From assembly GCF_900106035.1 (NCBI RefSeq), contig NZ_FNUC01000004.1, positions 1,116,001 to 1,180,000 of the forward strand: a stretch of DNA of 64,000 nt. Reading direction: 5' to 3'. Source of the DNA: Jiangella alba. Lineage in GTDB: Bacteria > Actinomycetota > Actinomycetes > Jiangellales > Jiangellaceae. Positions 1 through 9,151 of this stretch are shown here, in pieces (position 1 is the first letter of the stretch; each line of letters begins with the position of its first letter). The position numbers and the translations under genes were made by a program. Below the pieces are notes generated by a model. It made no database searches. It saw only the letters and a list, made by a program, of their open reading frames with translations, and was not told where the DNA came from.

Positions 1-58
1 TGGCGCGGCGCTTCAGCTCGGCCGCTGCCGAGCCGTCACCGTTGACCCGACGACCCAC
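1..58 (-). CDS. Partial CDS, N-terminus only (possible LacI-type regulator)
   Basis: A GTG at 56-58 on the minus strand is preceded by a strong GGGAGG ribosome site with a 6-base gap, and the frame stays open to the left edge, giving 19 residues (VGRRVNGDGSAAAELKRRA). No other start in these first 70 bases fits. The product cannot be identified from so little sequence. A sugar-operon regulator such as LacI is a guess from the neighbouring sugar genes and the LacI-type operator at 15067-15080. Confidence 0.45.
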   Translation of the reverse strand, partial: MGRRVNGDGSAAAELKRRA

Positions 59-70
59 CTTGCGCCTCCC

Positions 71-1891
71 TCACGGCTCGACGACGTCGACCAGCGCCTC
101 GACGTGCTGGCCGAGCCGCAGCTCTCCGACGGTCAGATCGGCCGCGACCGGTGTGCGCCGGCGCGGCGTGCGGCCGGCCGTGACGTCGAACGCGGCGGTG
201 CCTTCGTCGCCCGCGGCCAGCGTGAGCACCTGCTCCGCCGGGTCCGCGGACCAGCCTAGCGGGATCACCATCCGCACGGTGACCTCGGCCTTCTCGGGCA
301 GCGGGTTACGGACGACGACGTCCAGCCGTTGTGTGGAGCCCGTCGCCACCCGGCTGCGGTACGGCGTGATGCGCGCGGCCACCCCACCGGCGCCGAAGTC
401 GACGGACTCCAGCGGCAGCAGCTCTTCGTGCAGCTCGACCAGCTCGTCACCCAGCTCCGTCAGCAGGGCGAGGTACGCGTCGTCGACCCAGCGCGGCTCC
501 CAGTGGCCGCTCACCATCAGCCCGGGCGCGACCCGGCGGTACAGGGCGGCGCTGCGCTGGTAGTCGCCGACGCGGAACAGGTTGCGGTACTGGTAGTTCA
601 GCACCTCGCGCCGGCCGCCGGGTACGCCTAGGTGCTCCTGCTGGTCGCCGGTCGCCAGCACCCGCACGCCGTCGACCTCGAACTCGAAGCCGGCGTGGTA
701 CAGCGTGTGACCAGGCAGGTCGTGCACCGTGATCTCGTACTCGTGCCACCGGAACGACTCGCCGACCGGCAGCGACCGGTCCACCGGGATCGGGTCGTAC
801 CAGAGGCAGGGCAGATCGTAGTGCTCCGGATGCTCCAGGATCGGCGCGACCGTCGACGGTGCCCAGATCTTCGTGCCCTCGACGTCGCGCAGCAGCGGCA
901 GCCCGGCGACGTGGTCGTCGTGGTAGTGCGTCGGCAGCGCCACCTCGACCCGCGCGACGCCGTACTGACGGCGCAGCGCCGGCAGCGACGCCAGCCACGG
1001 CCGCCGCGACGCGCGGTCGGTGCCCGACGGCAACCCCGTCGTCATGTCGTAGCCGTAGTCGATGAGCAGCGCGTTCCCGGTCTCCGACAGCAACACGTAC
1101 GAGCACGCGTTGCTGGTGCGGTTGAGCAGCAGGTGCGGGGTGAGCTCCCGGAACGGCGACTCCAGCCGTCCGCGCAGGTCCCACGGGTGCGGACGACGCG
1201 CGTCGACGTAGCGCTGCATCCGCTCGGCCAGCAGCTCCAGCGCCGCCCGCGGATCGGGCATCGGCTCGCCATGCGACGGCAGCAGCAGGTCCAGCGGCTG
1301 GTCGAGCAGCTGGTAGCAGGAGAGGACGGTCATCGCCGGCCCCTCGTTCTCGGTGTACGACCACTGCGTGGCGGCCAGCGACCACACCTTGCCCGGCGCG
1401 TGGATGAGATCGCCGGTGAACGCGATGCCGCCGACGACGTACGTCACAGAGCCGGTCGTGTGCCCCGGCGTCGGCAGCACGCGTACCTCGACGCCGCCGT
1501 AGGTCGCGGTGCGGTACTCCGGCACGACGCCCGCGACCGGGACGGACGACAGCAGCGAGAACTTGTCCTGCCGCAGGTTGTAGTCGTTGACGATCGGGCG
1601 CGACGCCCACAGGTCGTCGACGTGCGCGAACAGGTCCTGCTCGACCGGCGGCGCGTGGACGGCGACGCCGGCGGCCACGGCGCGCGGCAGGCCCTGGCCC
1701 TGATCGCGGTGGTGGTGCGTCATGAGGACGTCGGTGAGCCGCTCGATGCCCATCTCGGCGAGGTGGTCGAGCACGGCGCCGGAGCCGAAGTCGACGGCGA
1801 TCGCGTCGCGTCCGTTCGGCGATCGGACGACGTAGACGTTGCAGGTGTCGCGCACGCGGAACACCCCGGGCGCGATCTCACTCCACGACAT
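71..1891 (-). CDS. Tandem metallo-beta-lactamase-fold hydrolase with C-terminal NEW3-like domain
   Basis: The protein has 606 residues. Two MBL-fold halves are visible: one has THHHRDQ at about residue 55, the other THYHDDH at about residue 319, each followed by later His/Asp metal ligands (TGDLIH, SGHWEP). The last 80 residues (from about 530) look like a beta-sandwich of the NEW3 type often attached to glycosidases. The ATG at 1891 was preferred over the TTG at 1915 because MSWSEIAPGVFRV is the usual MBL beginning. It is divergent from the GH84 gene with only 23 bases between the two starts. The substrate is unknown; single-domain relatives hydrolyse thioesters, lactones or phosphoesters. 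Confidence 0.8.
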   Translation of the reverse strand: MSWSEIAPGVFRVRDTCNVYVVRSPNGRDAIAVDFGSGAVLDHLAEMGIERLTDVLMTHHHRDQGQGLPRAVAAGVAVHAPPVEQDLFAHVDDLWASRPIVNDYNLRQDKFSLLSSVPVAGVVPEYRTATYGGVEVRVLPTPGHTTGSVTYVVGGIAFTGDLIHAPGKVWSLAATQWSYTENEGPAMTVLSCYQLLDQPLDLLLPSHGEPMPDPRAALELLAERMQRYVDARRPHPWDLRGRLESPFRELTPHLLLNRTSNACSYVLLSETGNALLIDYGYDMTTGLPSGTDRASRRPWLASLPALRRQYGVARVEVALPTHYHDDHVAGLPLLRDVEGTKIWAPSTVAPILEHPEHYDLPCLWYDPIPVDRSLPVGESFRWHEYEITVHDLPGHTLYHAGFEFEVDGVRVLATGDQQEHLGVPGGRREVLNYQYRNLFRVGDYQRSAALYRRVAPGLMVSGHWEPRWVDDAYLALLTELGDELVELHEELLPLESVDFGAGGVAARITPYRSRVATGSTQRLDVVVRNPLPEKAEVTVRMVIPLGWSADPAEQVLTLAAGDEGTAAFDVTAGRTPRRRTPVAADLTVGELRLGQHVEALVDVVEP

Positions 1892-1914
1892 GACCCGATG
1901 GTATCGTTCCCACA

Positions 1915-3750
1915 ATGCTGCTCCCGCGTCCTCACCGCCTCGTGACGGCCAGGATCCCCGAGCGTGACGAGGTCGGCGTCGGGTCCGTCGTCATCGAGGC
2001 CGGCGCACACTGCGACACCGCGGCCGCCGTGCTGGCGGACCTGCCGACGGCGCCCGGCGGCGAGCCGATCACCGTCGCCGTCACCGTCGACGAAGCGCGC
2101 GGCGGGCCGCCGGAGGGCTACCGCCTGGTCGTCGACGGAACCCACGTCACGATCACCGGGTCGGACCCGGCCGGCGCGTTCTACGGCGCTCAGACGCTAC
2201 GGGCGCTGACGGCGGACGGCGTGCTGCCGCCGGTGACCGTCGAGGACCGCCCTGACCTGCGCTGGCGCGGCACGATCGAGGGCTTCTACGGCCCGCCGTG
2301 GTCGCACGCCGACCGGCTGGCGCACCTGGAGTTCGCCGGCCGGCACAAGCTCAACACATACGTCTACGCACCGAAGGACGACCCGTACCACCGCAAGCAG
2401 TGGCGCGAGCCGTACCCGGAAGCCGAGCTGGCGCGCATCGGCGAACTGGTCACCGCGGCACGGAGCTCGCACGTGCGCTTCGTCTTCTCCGTCTCGCCCG
2501 GGCTCTCGATGGTCTACAGCGACCGGGCCGAGCTGGACCTGCTGCTCGCGAAGTTCGAGCAGGTCCGCGCGGTCGGCGTCGAGGACTTCGCGCTGCTGTT
2601 CGACGACATCGCGCCGGACCTCGAGCACGAGGCGGATCGGACGGCGTTCGGCACGGCGCCGGGGTCGTCGGCGCGGGCGCACGCCGCCGTCTGCCGCGCC
2701 GTCATCGAGCGGCTGGAGCGGCCGCTGATCATGGTCCCGACCGACTACGCCGGCATCGAGGCGACGCCGCACCGCGACCAGCTCGCCGCCGAGCTCCCGA
2801 CCGATGTGCTGGTGTGGTGGACCGGCCGCGACGTGGTCGTCGGCGACATCACGCGGGCCGAGATCGACGCGGCCGCGCGCTCCTACGGCCACGAACTGCT
2901 GCTCTGGGACAACTTCCCGGTCAACGACTTCGACTTCCCGCGGCTGTTCCTCGGCCCGCTCGTCGGCCGGACGACGGACCTGGACGGCGCGCCGCTGGCC
3001 GGGATCACGGCGAACCCGATGCCGCACGAGGCCGCGTCGCGGATCGCCGTCGCGACCGTCGCCGACTGGGCGTGGAACCTGGCGGCGTACGACCCGGCCG
3101 ACGCGCATGAGCGCGCACTGGACGCCGTTGGGGCCACGGAGGCGGTGCGGACGCTGGCCCGCGCATGTACGTCGTGGCCGCCGTCGGCGCCGCAGGATCC
3201 GGAACTGTCGGCGTTGATCGAGGCCGCACTGGGTGGCTCGCCCGCGGCGGCGGACGCGTTGCGGGACCGGTTCGAGGCGATGGTCGCCGCCGCCCCCGAC
3301 GACGACCGTGCGCCGGATCCCGCGCCGCAGGCCGCTGACCAGCGCGAACGCCGAGTGTCTGAGCCCACCCGTAGGGTGGGGTCCCTCCCTACCGGGGCGG
3401 GGTCCACCTACCAGCTCGCGGCGGCGCCACAAGCCGTCGCGTCGGATCCGGCCGACGATTCGCGCCCGGCCGACGGGTCGCAGCGGTCGGCCGACGAGTC
3501 GCAGCCCACGGCCGACGAGCAGCGGCGGTCGGCCGAGCGGATGGAGCGCGAGGTCACGCCGTGGCTGGTCGCGTTGGCCGACACCGGCCGGGCCGGGCTG
3601 GCCGCCCTGGCGGCGCTCGCCCCGTCGGCCGGCGACGCGGGCCGGACGACGGCCGCCCAGGCGCTCGCCGTCGCCGAGGCGCACGAGGAGCAGAACATCC
3701 TCCGCGGCGTCGTGCCACCCTTCGTACGCGCCGTCCTCGACCGGGGTTGA
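1915..3750 (+). CDS. GH84-type beta-N-acetylglucosaminidase (hyaluronidase/O-GlcNAcase family)
   Basis: This 611-residue protein has an N-terminal GH20b-like alpha/beta domain (about 1-110) and a GH84 TIM barrel opening with RGTIEGFYGPPW. The catalytic Asp-Asp pair (LLFDDI) lies at about residues 230-231. Family members remove beta-linked GlcNAc by substrate assistance. No signal peptide is visible, so it probably acts inside the cell. Residues 480-500 are encoded by a ~58-bp repeat that also occurs in the oxidase gene at 47657-50497, and the next 50 residues are a Ser/Asp/Gln-rich low-complexity stretch. The C-terminal tail is therefore likely a flexible, recently altered linker region. Confidence 0.85.
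   Translation: MLLPRPHRLVTARIPERDEVGVGSVVIEAGAHCDTAAAVLADLPTAPGGEPITVAVTVDEARGGPPEGYRLVVDGTHVTITGSDPAGAFYGAQTLRALTADGVLPPVTVEDRPDLRWRGTIEGFYGPPWSHADRLAHLEFAGRHKLNTYVYAPKDDPYHRKQWREPYPEAELARIGELVTAARSSHVRFVFSVSPGLSMVYSDRAELDLLLAKFEQVRAVGVEDFALLFDDIAPDLEHEADRTAFGTAPGSSARAHAAVCRAVIERLERPLIMVPTDYAGIEATPHRDQLAAELPTDVLVWWTGRDVVVGDITRAEIDAAARSYGHELLLWDNFPVNDFDFPRLFLGPLVGRTTDLDGAPLAGITANPMPHEAASRIAVATVADWAWNLAAYDPADAHERALDAVGATEAVRTLARACTSWPPSAPQDPELSALIEAALGGSPAAADALRDRFEAMVAAAPDDDRAPDPAPQAADQRERRVSEPTRRVGSLPTGAGSTYQLAAAPQAVASDPADDSRPADGSQRSADESQPTADEQRRSAERMEREVTPWLVALADTGRAGLAALAALAPSAGDAGRTTAAQALAVAEAHEEQNILRGVVPPFVRAVLDRG
3356..3413 (+). repeat. Dispersed in-frame repeat, copy 1
   Basis: These 58 bases match the reverse complement of 48393-48450 with only about four differences; a diverged third copy lies at about 18467-18514. 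The repeat contains the short inverted arms GTAGGG/CCCTAC. Here it is read as RRVGSLPTGAGSTY within the GH84 gene without breaking the frame. Confidence 0.85.
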
Positions 3751-3916
3751 CGCTGGGGTCCTCGTGGGCGGGAGCTCCGACCAGACCTGTCCTGCGCGAC
3801 GGCGGAACGTCTAGGCAAATGTCTATACGTTGCGTAGAGTTGCGGGTGCTGAGGGCAGTAGCCCGAGGAAGTGAGCCCCACGGCCAGGCGGAATGACTGG
3901 TAGGTGGGGCTTCGCG

Positions 3917-4432
3917 CTATCCGACCTCGGCCACTGTCACGTGGTCGGCGACCCGTTGTCTCCAACTCCCACCGGTGGCCCAGCACCATGCGATCGCGTC
4001 CGGTGCCCACAGCAGCGGCTCTCGATGTGGCATGTCGTGCTGGTACGGCATCTCGGTTCCGGCCTTCCGGCTAGCGTCGTACAACACACGCCGGTCCAGT
4101 TTCTCGGTTGACGTGTCGCGCTCCAATACGAGGCGATCGACTCCGAGGTCGACCAGGTCAGGAAGCATGGCGTTGAGGCAGTTCTCACGGGCGCTGTGCC
4201 GCGAACGGCAGACGTAGAGCCGGCAACTGCCGATAACCTCCAGCACAGTCGCAAGGATCTGCTCCTTCCGGGCCGGACGCGTTTCCGCCTTGAAGTGAAT
4301 CCGCTGCTGCTTTCCGACCAGGAGTCCGCGCATGAGTTGGCGAGCCGCCGCGACATCGCCACCTGTGATCACAACAGCGGCGACGATGTAGTCGCACTTC
4401 TTGGACTCATCGACATAGGCGTGCAACGCCAT
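3917..4432 (-). CDS. Conserved actinobacterial protein, DUF3800/RNase H-like
   Basis: The 171-residue protein starts HAYVDES, has a conserved middle QRIHFKAE and ends with PLLWAPDAIAWCWATGG. This is the pattern of a widespread actinobacterial family of unknown function whose N-terminal YVDES recalls DUF3800 (RNase H-like fold). The ATG at 4432 places the YVDES motif at the very N-terminus; the open frame runs further upstream but overlaps the next gene antiparallel or out of frame, so a longer start is unlikely. It stands alone between a convergent GH84 gene and the 3' end of the sugar operon, with slightly lower GC. Function not assigned. Confidence 0.7.
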   Translation of the reverse strand: MALHAYVDESKKCDYIVAAVVITGGDVAAARQLMRGLLVGKQQRIHFKAETRPARKEQILATVLEVIGSCRLYVCRSRHSARENCLNAMLPDLVDLGVDRLVLERDTSTEKLDRRVLYDASRKAGTEMPYQHDMPHREPLLWAPDAIAWCWATGGSWRQRVADHVTVAEVG

Positions 4433-4536
4433 GCGCGCACCCGCTTCCCTGATCGTCAGTCTGCTGCCGACCAGTGTGCCTGTCGATGGTGACAGCTGGC
4501 ACTGTGAACACCTGGCCACCTTGCGCCGCGGGGCGC

Positions 4537-6051
4537 TCAGACCGCGAGCACCTGGCCGCCGTCGCGGAGGGCGGACTGCAGGCGGGCGACGTCGACGGAC
4601 TGGACGGGGCGCCCGGTGCGTGCGGCATCGGCCGCGGCCAGGCCGGCGGCGTGGCCGAGCAGCTGGTACTGCACCTCCATCCGCACCGACGCGAACGCGA
4701 CGTGCGACGCGGACAGGCAGACCGGGACCAGCAGGTTCGTGCAGTCGGCGAACCGCGGCACCAGGGCGCGGTACGGGATCGGGTACGGCCGCACCGGCAC
4801 CGACAGGTAGCCCTCGGTGAAGACCATGCCGACCGGCTTCGGGTGTTCGGCCACCCAGCGCCACGTGCGCTGCACCTCGCGGATGTCGACGTGGTAGGAG
4901 CCCATCGCGACGACGTCGTGCTGCGGCCGCGGCTCGGGCAGCAGGTCGTGCTCGGTCAGCACGTACTCGCCGAGCATCCGGCGAGCCTCGCGGACGTACA
5001 GCTGGTGCGGCAGGTGCCCGGTGTCGGCGAACTCGTCGGCGGCGTAGCCCCAGCCCGAGAGCTCAGACCGGACGGACGACGGCACCGCCGGGTCGTGGGA
5101 CAGGAACCACAGGAAGTCCTGCGCGTGGTGCAGGTGGTGCCGCCGGATCCGCTCCCGCTCGGCACGGCCAGCCGTCGGGTAGGCCCACGCCGACCCGTCC
5201 AGCACGCTCAGCGAGAACGGGCCGATGGAGTTCCCGTCGCACTTGCCGTTCGGCAGGTTCTGTTCCAGGCCGAGCAGCCGGCCGGCCCGCACCTCGACGC
5301 CGTCGCGCCGCCACCGGTCGAAGAGGCGCCGGCCGAGCTCCCAGTACGCGTCGTCGTACCCGTCGCGACGCGAGAACGGCACCCGGTCCGACGCGGTCGT
5401 GAGGCAGACCCGGTAGCCGTACGACATGACGCCGCCGTCGCCGCTCCCGACCGGCGCGAGCGGGCGGTCGTGCAGTTGCGGCAGCGGGCGGCCGTCATCG
5501 GTGAACGGTGAGATCCAGGGCGGGACGGTGTGCATGCCGGGCACCAACTCCTGCCGCCCGGCGTACCGCTCGCCGTAGAGCGACCGGTCCTCGCGACCGA
5601 CGGCGTACGGCACGCCCGCGGCGGCGAGCAGGTCGCCCTCGTAGGACGCGTCGACGAACACGGCGGCGGCCGCCTGCGAGCCGTCCGCGAGCTCCACCGA
5701 CCGGATCGCCCCGTCCACGACGGACGCCGCCGCGAGAGCAGCGCCGAACCGGACGTCCACGCCGGCCTCGTCCAGCCAGCGCAGGTAGATCGCCTCGGCG
5801 ACGTGCGGCTCGGGCCCGGCGTAGTGCCCGACGTGGACGCCGTACCAGTCGGCGACGGCCCGACGCAGCTCGCCGGCCATCCCGCCGACCACCCGCACGT
5901 CGCCGACGTCGGTGTAGCCGAGCCCGCCCGACGTCATGCCGCCGACGTGCCGCCCCGGCTCCAGCAGGACGACGGATGCGCCGGCCCGGGCCGCGGCGAC
6001 GGCCGCGCACACCCCGCCGGACGTAGCCCCGTAGACGACGACGTCGGTCAC
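4537..6051 (-). CDS. FAD-dependent oxidoreductase (FAD_oxidored family)
   Basis: 504 residues. The N-terminus is a dinucleotide-binding Rossmann motif (VVVYGATSGGVCAAVAAARAG) followed by GRHVGGMTSGGLG, the signature of the FAD_oxidored family (PF12831) often found in bacterial glycan-use clusters. The GTG start at 6051 overlaps the stop of the upstream hydrolase (GTGA), so it is the last gene of the sugar operon. No signal peptide is seen. The reaction is unknown; oxidation of a released sugar or aglycone is an inference from context. Confidence 0.8.
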   Translation of the reverse strand: MTDVVVYGATSGGVCAAVAAARAGASVVLLEPGRHVGGMTSGGLGYTDVGDVRVVGGMAGELRRAVADWYGVHVGHYAGPEPHVAEAIYLRWLDEAGVDVRFGAALAAASVVDGAIRSVELADGSQAAAAVFVDASYEGDLLAAAGVPYAVGREDRSLYGERYAGRQELVPGMHTVPPWISPFTDDGRPLPQLHDRPLAPVGSGDGGVMSYGYRVCLTTASDRVPFSRRDGYDDAYWELGRRLFDRWRRDGVEVRAGRLLGLEQNLPNGKCDGNSIGPFSLSVLDGSAWAYPTAGRAERERIRRHHLHHAQDFLWFLSHDPAVPSSVRSELSGWGYAADEFADTGHLPHQLYVREARRMLGEYVLTEHDLLPEPRPQHDVVAMGSYHVDIREVQRTWRWVAEHPKPVGMVFTEGYLSVPVRPYPIPYRALVPRFADCTNLLVPVCLSASHVAFASVRMEVQYQLLGHAAGLAAADAARTGRPVQSVDVARLQSALRDGGQVLAV

Positions 6052-7793
6052 GAGCGGCGCTCCGCCCACGTGCGCGCGACCAGCGCGAGGTCGTCGGCCG
6101 TCAGGGCTTCGCCGGAGTTGTCGATCGACTCCACGTAGTACAACGCGGGCACGCCCAGCGACGCCTGCGCCTCGACGTAGGCCCGCCAGGACGCGCGATC
6201 GGGCATCGGCCACTGGTCGGTGTCGATCGGGTGGTCCGGCAGTGCGGCACGGGTGACGGCGTGCCGGAACCGCAGCTGGTCGACGACGGGCACCGGGGCG
6301 CCTGCGACGTCGCGCTCGAGCACGTCGTTGAGCCGCACCATGTCGGTGACGTCGCCGAACGACGGGTGCGGCGTGTGCGTGACGACCAGCGCGTCCGGCT
6401 TGGCCGCCTTCGCCGCCGCGGTCATGGTGGCCAGCAGCGCGTGCAGGGCGGCGATGCCCCACGGGCCGGCGGCGGCACGCAGCGACTCGCCCGACGGCGC
6501 CCGCTGGGTGAAGTCGACCTTGAAGCCGTCGGCGTCCAGGCCGTCCGGGCCGAGTAGCTCAGTGACGACGCGGGCCAGCCGCGCGCGGTAGGCGGGGTTC
6601 GCGACGTCGACGGCGACTGGGCGGCCGGCCGGGTCGGTGACGCACTCGTCCGCCGGCAGTCCGGCCGGGTCCCAGGCCTTCCACCACAGCAGGACCCGGC
6701 GGCCGGCGGCGTGCTGCCGCGAGATCCAGCCGCGCAGGTCCGGCCAGTGAACCGTGTCGACGGAGCCGGTGCCGTACGCCGCCTGCCAGCGGTCGTCGAT
6801 GACGATGGTGCCGGGCCGCACGCCAGCCGCGTCGAGGACGCCGAGCAGCTCGTCGTACACGTCCTGCCGGGCGAGGTCGGCCGCCGAGGTGTCCATGCCG
6901 GCGGCGCGGGCGCACTGGGCGCCCCAGCCACAGAAGAGGGGTTCGGTCCACCAGTCCGGCCGCGGCCTCGGAGGTGACGACGGCGCCAGCCCACGCTCGA
7001 CCAGGTCGTCGCGGTAGTCGGCGAGCGCCTGCCACGGCGTCGCGGCCGGACGCAGCACGACGGACGGCGTGCGGACCTCGGCGCCGGCGACGGTGTGCCC
7101 CTCGTAGTCGAGCCGCAGCAGGAACCCGCCGTCGAGCGGGTCGTACCGGACGGCGGTCATCGTCAGCTCGTCGACCGGCGCCCGGATCGACAGCCCCCAC
7201 CAGGGCCCGTCCGGCACGTCCGTCGCGCTCTCGGCCGGACGCGAGCCCAGCGCCCAGCACAGCGGTGGCGGCGAGAAGATGCCGTGCAGCCGCCCCGGCT
7301 CGGCGTCACCGACGACGCCCAGCGACGACGCGGCGCTCGCCGGGCGGACGACGTGCACCGGCTCGGTCGGCGCCGGGCTGAACAGCGACGCGAACCCGAT
7401 GGCGGACCGGAACGTCCCGGCCGCACCGCTGCGCAGGACCGCGCGGCCGCCGAGCAGCGTCACCTCGCCGAGCAGGCCGCCGCGGCCCGACGCCGTGGCC
7501 CACACCTCGACCGCACCGTCGGTGCAGCGCACGTGCACGGCCTTGCGCCCCCACACCGCGCTCGCCGCCTCGACCACCAGCTCCACCGCGTCCGCCGACC
7601 GGGAGACGACCTGGGCCGGCGTGACGTCGTACGACTCGTCCCGCCCGCCGGCGACGTCCAGGCTCGCCAGCAGCGACAGCTCGGTCCAGACCCGGCCCTC
7701 CGCGTCGCGCAGCACGGCCCGCGGCTGCGCGGGGTGCACCTCCAGCCGATAGCCGGGGGCGATCACGGTGGTTCCGTCGACGATCAGGGTCAC
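6048..7793 (-). CDS. Glycoside hydrolase, GH36/GH31-like TIM barrel
   Basis: 581 residues, with an N-terminal beta-sandwich (about 1-270) and a C-terminal TIM barrel. The barrel carries WWTEPLFCGWGAQ, IVIDDRWQ and the probable nucleophile motif DGFKVDF (Asp at about residue 426), the pattern of alpha-galactosidase/alpha-glucosidase clans. The GTG start (7793) overlaps the GH1 stop by four bases. No secretion signal, so it probably acts on imported oligosaccharides. Sugar and linkage cannot be told apart from sequence; an alpha-galactoside is the first guess. Confidence 0.72.
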   Translation of the reverse strand: MTLIVDGTTVIAPGYRLEVHPAQPRAVLRDAEGRVWTELSLLASLDVAGGRDESYDVTPAQVVSRSADAVELVVEAASAVWGRKAVHVRCTDGAVEVWATASGRGGLLGEVTLLGGRAVLRSGAAGTFRSAIGFASLFSPAPTEPVHVVRPASAASSLGVVGDAEPGRLHGIFSPPPLCWALGSRPAESATDVPDGPWWGLSIRAPVDELTMTAVRYDPLDGGFLLRLDYEGHTVAGAEVRTPSVVLRPAATPWQALADYRDDLVERGLAPSSPPRPRPDWWTEPLFCGWGAQCARAAGMDTSAADLARQDVYDELLGVLDAAGVRPGTIVIDDRWQAAYGTGSVDTVHWPDLRGWISRQHAAGRRVLLWWKAWDPAGLPADECVTDPAGRPVAVDVANPAYRARLARVVTELLGPDGLDADGFKVDFTQRAPSGESLRAAAGPWGIAALHALLATMTAAAKAAKPDALVVTHTPHPSFGDVTDMVRLNDVLERDVAGAPVPVVDQLRFRHAVTRAALPDHPIDTDQWPMPDRASWRAYVEAQASLGVPALYYVESIDNSGEALTADDLALVARTWAERRS

Positions 7794-9151
7794 GCGTCCT
7801 CCTCGATGCCGTCCAGCCCGCCGGCCGCGACGATGCGGGCGTAGAGCCGGCCGGAGTCCTTCACCGTCCTGCGCCCGGTCGGGTAGTCGACGTGCACCAG
7901 CCCGAACCGCGGCCGGTAACCCAGCGACCACTCGAAGTTGTCCAGCAGCGACCAGTGCAGGTAGCCGCGCACGTCGGCGCCACCGGCCATCGCCTCGCCC
8001 ATCGCCCGCACGTGCGCACGCAGGAACGCCTGCCGGCGCACGTCGCGCACCCGCCCGTCGTGCAGCGGCGCGTCGCCGAACACACCACCGTTCTCCGTCA
8101 CGACCAGCGGGAACGGATAGTCGCGGTGCAGCCGGAGCAGCAGGTCGCGCAACGAGTCCGGCGCGACCTCCCAGCCTTCGTCAGTGCGGGCGACGTCGCC
8201 GGCCGGGCCGACGACGCGCCAGGGGAACGGCCCCGGCGGTGCAGCCGCCATGACGCGGCGGGTGTAGTAGTTCACGCCGAGGAAGTCGCTGCGCCCTGCG
8301 ATGGCGTCCTCGTCGCCGTCGCGGATCGCGCTCAGTGGCCGGCCCAGCGCGCGTTCGTAGTGCTCACGCATGTCGGTGGGGTAGCCGCGGCCGGCCAGCG
8401 GGTCGAGGTACCAGCGGTTGACGTAGCCGTCCGAGCCCCAGGCGGCCGCGGCGTCCTCCTCGGACGGCGTCGCGGGGTCGCACGGGAACAGGCTGAGCGC
8501 CGCGCCGACCCTGACGCCCCGGTGGGCGCGCAGCACGTCCGCGCCGGCGCCGTGTGCGAGCAGCACGTGGTGCCCCGCCGCCACCGACGCGCCGAGGTCG
8601 CGGACGCCGGGCGCGTGCAGCCCCAGCTGGTAGCCGAGCAGTGCGATGATCCACGGTTCGTTCTGCGTGATCCACCACTCGACGCGGTCGGCCAGGCGTT
8701 CCGCGACAGCGGTCGTGAACTCGGCGAACGCGTCGACGCAGGACCGCGCTGTCCAGCCGCCGTCCGCCATCAGCGCCTGCGGCATGTCCCAGTGGTTCAG
8801 CGTGAGCACCGGCGTGACGCCACGGGCCAGCAGCGCGTCGACGAACCGCTCGTAGTGGTCCAGTCCGCGCTGCTCGACCCGGCCCCGGCCGTCGGGCAGG
8901 ATCCGCGACCAGCCGACCGAGAACCGGTAGGCGTTCAGCCCCAGCGACGCGATCAGCTCGACGTCGTCGGCCCAGCGGCGGTACGAGTCGCTGGCCAGCG
9001 AGCCGTCACCGCCGCCCTCGATGGCGCCCGGCCGCCGGGCGAAGACGTCCCAGACCGACTCGCCCCGGCCGTCCACGTCGAGGCTGCCCTCGACCTGGTA
9101 CGCCGAGGTGGCCGCACCCCACAGGAAGTCCGGCGGGAAACGGAAGGTCAT
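7790..9151 (-). CDS. GH1 beta-glucosidase/beta-glycosidase
   Basis: 453 residues, the usual length for a single GH1 domain. It begins FPPDFLWGAATSAYQVEG and has the acid/base motif TQNEP (Glu at about 163) and the nucleophile motif VTENGG (Glu at about 352), with HWSLLDNFEWSLGY near the end. It is cytoplasmic by lack of a signal peptide and would release terminal beta-linked hexoses from imported oligosaccharides. Its ATG overlaps the GH2 stop (ATGA), so the two are translationally coupled. Confidence 0.93.
   Translation of the reverse strand: MTFRFPPDFLWGAATSAYQVEGSLDVDGRGESVWDVFARRPGAIEGGGDGSLASDSYRRWADDVELIASLGLNAYRFSVGWSRILPDGRGRVEQRGLDHYERFVDALLARGVTPVLTLNHWDMPQALMADGGWTARSCVDAFAEFTTAVAERLADRVEWWITQNEPWIIALLGYQLGLHAPGVRDLGASVAAGHHVLLAHGAGADVLRAHRGVRVGAALSLFPCDPATPSEEDAAAAWGSDGYVNRWYLDPLAGRGYPTDMREHYERALGRPLSAIRDGDEDAIAGRSDFLGVNYYTRRVMAAAPPGPFPWRVVGPAGDVARTDEGWEVAPDSLRDLLLRLHRDYPFPLVVTENGGVFGDAPLHDGRVRDVRRQAFLRAHVRAMGEAMAGGADVRGYLHWSLLDNFEWSLGYRPRFGLVHVDYPTGRRTVKDSGRLYARIVAAGGLDGIEEDA

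Noticed and set aside
2197-3684. Long minus-strand open frame antisense to the GH84 gene
   Set aside because: Arg/Pro-rich shadow of high-GC codon bias; the plus strand has clear GH84 motifs.
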